DNA from: Bacillota bacterium
GTDB lineage: Bacteria > Bacillota > Clostridia > DSM-8532
Length of the DNA: 64,000 nucleotides
Direction of reading: 5' to 3'
NCBI GenBank assembly: GCA_023415825.1
Contig: JAEZJF010000029.1
Span: 1-64,000 of the forward strand
The notes beneath the pieces were generated by a model. That model was not told the origin of the DNA, did no database searches, and worked only from the letters and a program-made list of their open reading frames with translations. The stretch's first letter is position 1. Every line of letters begins with the position of its first letter. Both the position numbers and the translations under genes were made by a program. This document shows, in pieces, positions 60,947-64,000 of this stretch.

Positions 60947-63499
60947 TTATGTGCTTCTGGTCTGCGCTATCGGATTGTTTGCCTTCACGCGTAGCTGATT
61001 GATTAGCTTTACGATTTCATACCAAAACACTGCCGCCGCAGCTATGCCGACTGAACCAAAGAACTGTCCGGCTGTAAGCGGCGCGAGCTTCAGGTAACCC
61101 GAGAGCGGCGTATAAAGAATAACTGCAAGCATAAGTAACGTTCCGATGTTGGCCGCCCACATAACCCGGTCTTTTGAAAGGCGGGCAATCGATTGAAACG
61201 CAAAATCATGATCGGAGCTGTTCACCTGAACAAGGAACAGGTTGGAGAGCATGATGATGGTCAACCCCATTGCACGGGCAATAGACGCATTGTTGGGATC
61301 ACTGGAAAGGACGGTATAATAAGTCCCGAAAGAGGAGGCAAAAACCACAAGTCCTTGAATAATACTTTTTAGCAAGATCCGTATATTTAAAAGCTTCTCT
61401 TTCGGGTCGCGCGGCCTTCGTGCCATAACGTCCGTTTCAGCTGGCTGCCGTTCCAATACGATGGAACAGGTCGGGTCGATCAGAAGCTCAAGCAAAACAA
61501 CATGCAGGGGCAGAAGCATCAACGCAGCCGGCGAAACTCCGAGAATAGGTGCCAACAGCGATGCAAATGCAATGGGGATATGAATAGTAAATACATAACC
61601 TACCGCTTTTCTGATATTATCATAAATCCTTCTGCCATCTTTCACTGTTTCAACAATGGTCGTAAAATTATCATCCATCAAAATGAGGTCAGCTGCCTCT
61701 CGAGAAACCTCGCTCCCACGCTTGCCCATGGCGATACCGATATCGGCATATTTCAGAGCTGGAGCATCATTTACGCCATCGCCTGTCATGGCAACAATTT
61801 CGCCATTTTCTTTAAATGCTTTAACGATCCGCATTTTATGCTCCGGAACGACGCGGGAGAAAATGGACACATCCTTGACCGCTTCCCGCAATTCTTTTTC
61901 GGACATTTCATTAAGCATATCACCTGTTATTATTTTATCGCTGTGCTCCATGCCTATTTTTCTGGCAATGGAAGAGGCAGTGATTCCATTGTCGCCGGTG
62001 ATCATCACGACGCGAATGCCGGCCCTGCGGCATACCGTAATATCAGATTTAATGCTCTCACGCGGAGGGTCGGCAAGGCCGATCAGACCGCAGAGATTCA
62101 GGCTGCATTCGGTTAAGTTTGAGGGGATCTCCCCCTCTGACTCTAGTGTCTCAGTTGCTACTGCGATCACGCGCAGTCCTTCTTTGGACATTTCGGTAAT
62201 CTTGTGCCCGACAATTTCTCTGTCTTTTTCTGTCAGATCACATAGGGTCAATATCCCTTCCGGAGAACCCTTAGCAGCAATCATAATTCTGCCATTCCTA
62301 CGCCAAACGTGCCCCATCATTTTCAGTTCGTTGGTAAAAGCATACTCACCGATCAGCTCGCCGTTGAAGAGATGCTCTTTTGATATTCCATGACTGTCAC
62401 AGTGAGCAAGCATTGCCTTTTCCATTGGGTCATAGGCATCCGTTTCGCAGGCAAGCCCCATCGTTTCGATAAGGGTTTGTTCACCGTTCGGTGCCCATGT
62501 CTCCTGAACCGTCATCTGGTTCATCGTAATGGTTCCCGTTTTATCCACGCATAGTATTGATATAGATCCAAGAGTTTCGACAGACGGCATCTTGCGGACA
62601 AGCGATTGTTTCTTTGCCAGCCGCCATGCACCCATAGAAAGGAACACTGTCAGAATAACTGGAAATTCTTCAGGGATCATCGCCATGGCGAGTGTGATAC
62701 CAGACAGGACGCTTTCAATCAAACGGTCTCCTAAAGCGTGATCAGGTATATTAAGATAGGTGACCACACCCACCAGTACAAATAATACGCCCGCAATCCC
62801 GGCACAGGTTTTAATCAATTGGCCTGTCTGCTTCTGTAAAGGTGTCGGCTCATCCGGAGCAGTTGCTACATTCATGCCTATTTTACCATACTCGGTATTC
62901 GTACCAATTTTATCAACCCATACAGTCCCAGTACCCTGAGTAACAAGTGTGCCTGCATAGCAATAATCTTTGCGCCAATAATCATTGGACGAATCGGCAT
63001 TCTCACCGGTGACCTTCCAGACGCCTTCAGCCTCGCCGGTAAGCGAAGATTCTTCAACGCAAAGATCACTACACTTGACTACAATACCGTCGGCGGGGAT
63101 CTTTACGCCTTCATATACCATCATCAAGTCACCGGGCACAAGATCTGTGCTTACAATCATCGTTTCAATACCGTCCCTGATAACTGTAACATGAGGTGCG
63201 GATAAATCCTTAAGTGCATTCAAGGTTTTGTCGGTTTTCCATTCCTGAATAACGTCGATACAGATAATACCGATAACGAAAATCAGCATTATTGCACCAT
63301 CTCTCGGCTCACCGAGGATAAAATAAATGATTGCAGCCACAATCAGCAAAAGAAACATCGGTTCACAAATGGTGTGAAGAACCTTCCGAAAAAGGCTCTC
63401 TTTTTTCTGAGGCATTAACTCGTTTTTGCCGTATTGCAGCTGCAATCGCTTTGCTTCGGCGGAAGTTAATCCCGCCATTATTTGCTTGTTGTCTGTCAT
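60947..63499 (-). CDS. P-type (type II) cation-transporting ATPase
   Basis: This 850-residue ATPase has the phosphorylation motif CVDKTGTITMNQ (Asp319), the actuator motif SLTGEAEG, the hinge TGDGVNDAPALKYADIGIAMG, and the membrane motif PEEFPV (276-281), which replaces the PEGLP of many Ca2+ pumps. An N-terminal cation-ATPase domain and about ten membrane helices are present. It probably exports Ca2+ or another divalent cation such as Mn2+. I chose the ATG at 63499, ~9 bp after GGAGGA; the frame stays open 49 codons further upstream but that part falls in a structured leader. Expression is probably controlled by that leader. Confidence 0.93.
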   Translation of the reverse strand: MTDNKQIMAGLTSAEAKRLQLQYGKNELMPQKKESLFRKVLHTICEPMFLLLIVAAIIYFILGEPRDGAIMLIFVIGIICIDVIQEWKTDKTLNALKDLSAPHVTVIRDGIETMIVSTDLVPGDLMMVYEGVKIPADGIVVKCSDLCVEESSLTGEAEGVWKVTGENADSSNDYWRKDYCYAGTLVTQGTGTVWVDKIGTNTEYGKIGMNVATAPDEPTPLQKQTGQLIKTCAGIAGVLFVLVGVVTYLNIPDHALGDRLIESVLSGITLAMAMIPEEFPVILTVFLSMGAWRLAKKQSLVRKMPSVETLGSISILCVDKTGTITMNQMTVQETWAPNGEQTLIETMGLACETDAYDPMEKAMLAHCDSHGISKEHLFNGELIGEYAFTNELKMMGHVWRRNGRIMIAAKGSPEGILTLCDLTEKDREIVGHKITEMSKEGLRVIAVATETLESEGEIPSNLTECSLNLCGLIGLADPPRESIKSDITVCRRAGIRVVMITGDNGITASSIARKIGMEHSDKIITGDMLNEMSEKELREAVKDVSIFSRVVPEHKMRIVKAFKENGEIVAMTGDGVNDAPALKYADIGIAMGKRGSEVSREAADLILMDDNFTTIVETVKDGRRIYDNIRKAVGYVFTIHIPIAFASLLAPILGVSPAALMLLPLHVVLLELLIDPTCSIVLERQPAETDVMARRPRDPKEKLLNIRILLKSIIQGLVVFASSFGTYYTVLSSDPNNASIARAMGLTIIMLSNLFLVQVNSSDHDFAFQSIARLSKDRVMWAANIGTLLMLAVILYTPLSGYLKLAPLTAGQFFGSVGIAAAAVFWYEIVKLINQLRVKANNPIAQTRST

Positions 63500-63757
63500 A
63501 AAAGAATCCTCCGGTTTCGCCTTTCGGCGGCGTTTGATTTCTCTTATGGCACTCCATTCAAGGTCGTTCCGTCGGGTATAAAAAAACACACCTATGGAAC
63601 ATACTACTGTCCCACAGATGTGCATGTAATTGCAATCTGCTGCCACTCATGAAGTGGCCCGGCCCCATGTACCTTAATGAAAAGTCCATCGCCTGCTCAG
63701 TTTGTACTGTTGAACTCGCATTCCTTTTACAGAATGTAATGCAGTGCAAAGAGATTA
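63500..63757 (-). ncRNA. ~258-nt structured 5' leader, possible riboswitch
   Basis: Between the promoter (63764-63793) and the ATPase ATG lies a long leader. It contains an intrinsic terminator (63580-63622) and, ahead of it, small hairpins such as GCCACT-TCATG-AGTGGC (about 63645-63661). This order, aptamer-like region then terminator then ribosome binding site, is that of a transcription attenuator. I could not match it to the yybP-ykoY, M-box or NiCo consensus by eye, nor to a T-box. Function is inference. Confidence 0.5.
63580..63622 (-). terminator. Intrinsic terminator in the ATPase leader
   Basis: On the minus strand CACATCTGTGGGA (63622-63610) pairs with TTCCATAGGTGTG (63599-63587), all 13 positions if G-U pairs count, followed by seven T bases (63586-63580). 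It stands ~80 bp before the ATPase start and downstream of the promoter, so it must be read through for expression. Confidence 0.75.
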
Positions 63758-63763
63758 CTTTGT

Positions 63764-63793
63764 ATTATATGCTCCTGCAGCTGTCACTGTCAA
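63764..63793 (-). promoter_or_regulatory. ATPase promoter
   Basis: On the minus strand TTGACA (63793-63788) and TATAAT (63769-63764) are 18 bp apart. Both boxes match the vegetative consensus. Confidence 0.85.
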
Positions 63794-63846
63794 CGAGTTT
63801 TACTTGTACTCAAAACTAAAGCTGTTATCCCGATCTTCTTTTATTT

Positions 63847-64000
63847 TCAAATTCCTAAGCGCGCTTTCTCCAAGGCATCTAAATCAAATTTTTTCATTTT
63901 CAAGAAAGCCTCCGTAACTCTTCGGACTTCATCCCTTGACCCTTTGGATAAGACCTCATCCATGTTTTCCGGAACAATCTGCCACGAAACTCCAAATTTG
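63847..64000 (-). CDS. VOC/PhnB-like protein, C-terminal part
   Basis: The 3' end of a gene that continues beyond the right edge. The readable 50 residues (KFGVSWQIVPENMDEVL, then VTEAFLKMKKFDLDALEKAR) match the end of the PhnB/3-demethylubiquinone-methyltransferase-like branch of the VOC (glyoxalase fold) family, which has FG.SWQ and a closing helix with MKK.D. These proteins are ~130-160 residues long and mostly of unknown function. The stop is at 63847-63849. Confidence 0.8.
   Translation of the reverse strand, partial: KFGVSWQIVPENMDEVLSKGSRDEVRRVTEAFLKMKKFDLDALEKARLGI

Noticed and set aside
61502..62393. Plus-strand open frames of 204 and 245 codons inside the ATPase gene
   Set aside because: Antisense to conserved P-type ATPase motifs; no ribosome binding site and no recognisable protein.
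63558..63749. 63-codon minus-strand frame in the ATPase leader as a leader peptide
   Set aside because: It begins with TTG without a ribosome binding site and overlaps the terminator hairpin; a regulatory RNA explains the region better.

Overview
The window reads as chromosome of a low-to-mid GC, Gram-positive anaerobe of the class Clostridia. The grounds are: three proteins with a C-terminal sortase-type sorting signal (VPKTG in the two complete ones), a giant protein ending in three S-layer homology domains, a pyruvate formate-lyase/activase pair, a SpoIID-like protein with LysM domains, Rrf2, PadR, AraC and AgrC-like regulators, and AGGAGG-type ribosome binding sites throughout. No rRNA, tRNA or CRISPR array was seen. 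A genus cannot be named from sequence reading alone.

Layout. 1-12.8 kb is a cell-surface block: three secreted beta-helix proteins with InlB-type repeats (one cut by the left edge), an Rrf2 regulator, an orphan AgrC-like histidine kinase and a SpoIID/LysM protein. The three surface genes and the kinase share a conserved upstream sequence, so they probably form one regulon. 13-20.3 kb holds a small membrane protein with an XRE repressor, an operon of two nucleotidyltransferases around a frameshifted toroid-like gene, an ECF sigma factor with its membrane partner, a methyltransferase and an AraC regulator. 20.5-25.3 kb carries a secreted CE15-like glucuronoyl esterase and a sugar-dehydrogenase-like beta-propeller protein. 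25.3-31.1 kb has a TetM-type ribosomal protection protein fused to a C-terminal NYN nuclease domain, then pflA and pflB. 31.3-35.6 kb has a serine hydrolase, a DUF1835/DUF3658 protein, a DUF2798 membrane protein and a SMI1/KNR4 protein.

35.6-47.5 kb is visibly GC-richer. It contains a 9.9 kb gene for an SLH-anchored protein, translationally coupled to a small zinc-ribbon protein and lying downstream of a regulator with an N-terminal excisionase-like HTH and a C-terminal LuxR-like HTH. Beside it lies a 219-bp relic of a class IIC group II intron, exactly after a terminator hairpin as this class prefers. 47.5-56.9 kb has a fragment of recQ, a secreted PHP-domain protein with duplicated FN3 plus discoidin modules, two paralogous membrane-anchored alpha/beta hydrolases, an ankyrin protein and a PadR-controlled operon of membrane proteins built from a WWPL repeat. 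The second hydrolase follows a decayed tetR whose promoter and operator remain. 57-64 kb holds recQ, an APC amino-acid permease, a P-type cation ATPase behind a long leader with an intrinsic terminator, and the 3' end of a VOC/PhnB-like gene.

The points most worth follow-up are the shared upstream module of the surface genes, the ribosomal-protection/NYN fusion, the WWPL-repeat membrane system, the ATPase leader, the group IIC intron relic and the mosaic junctions around recQ.
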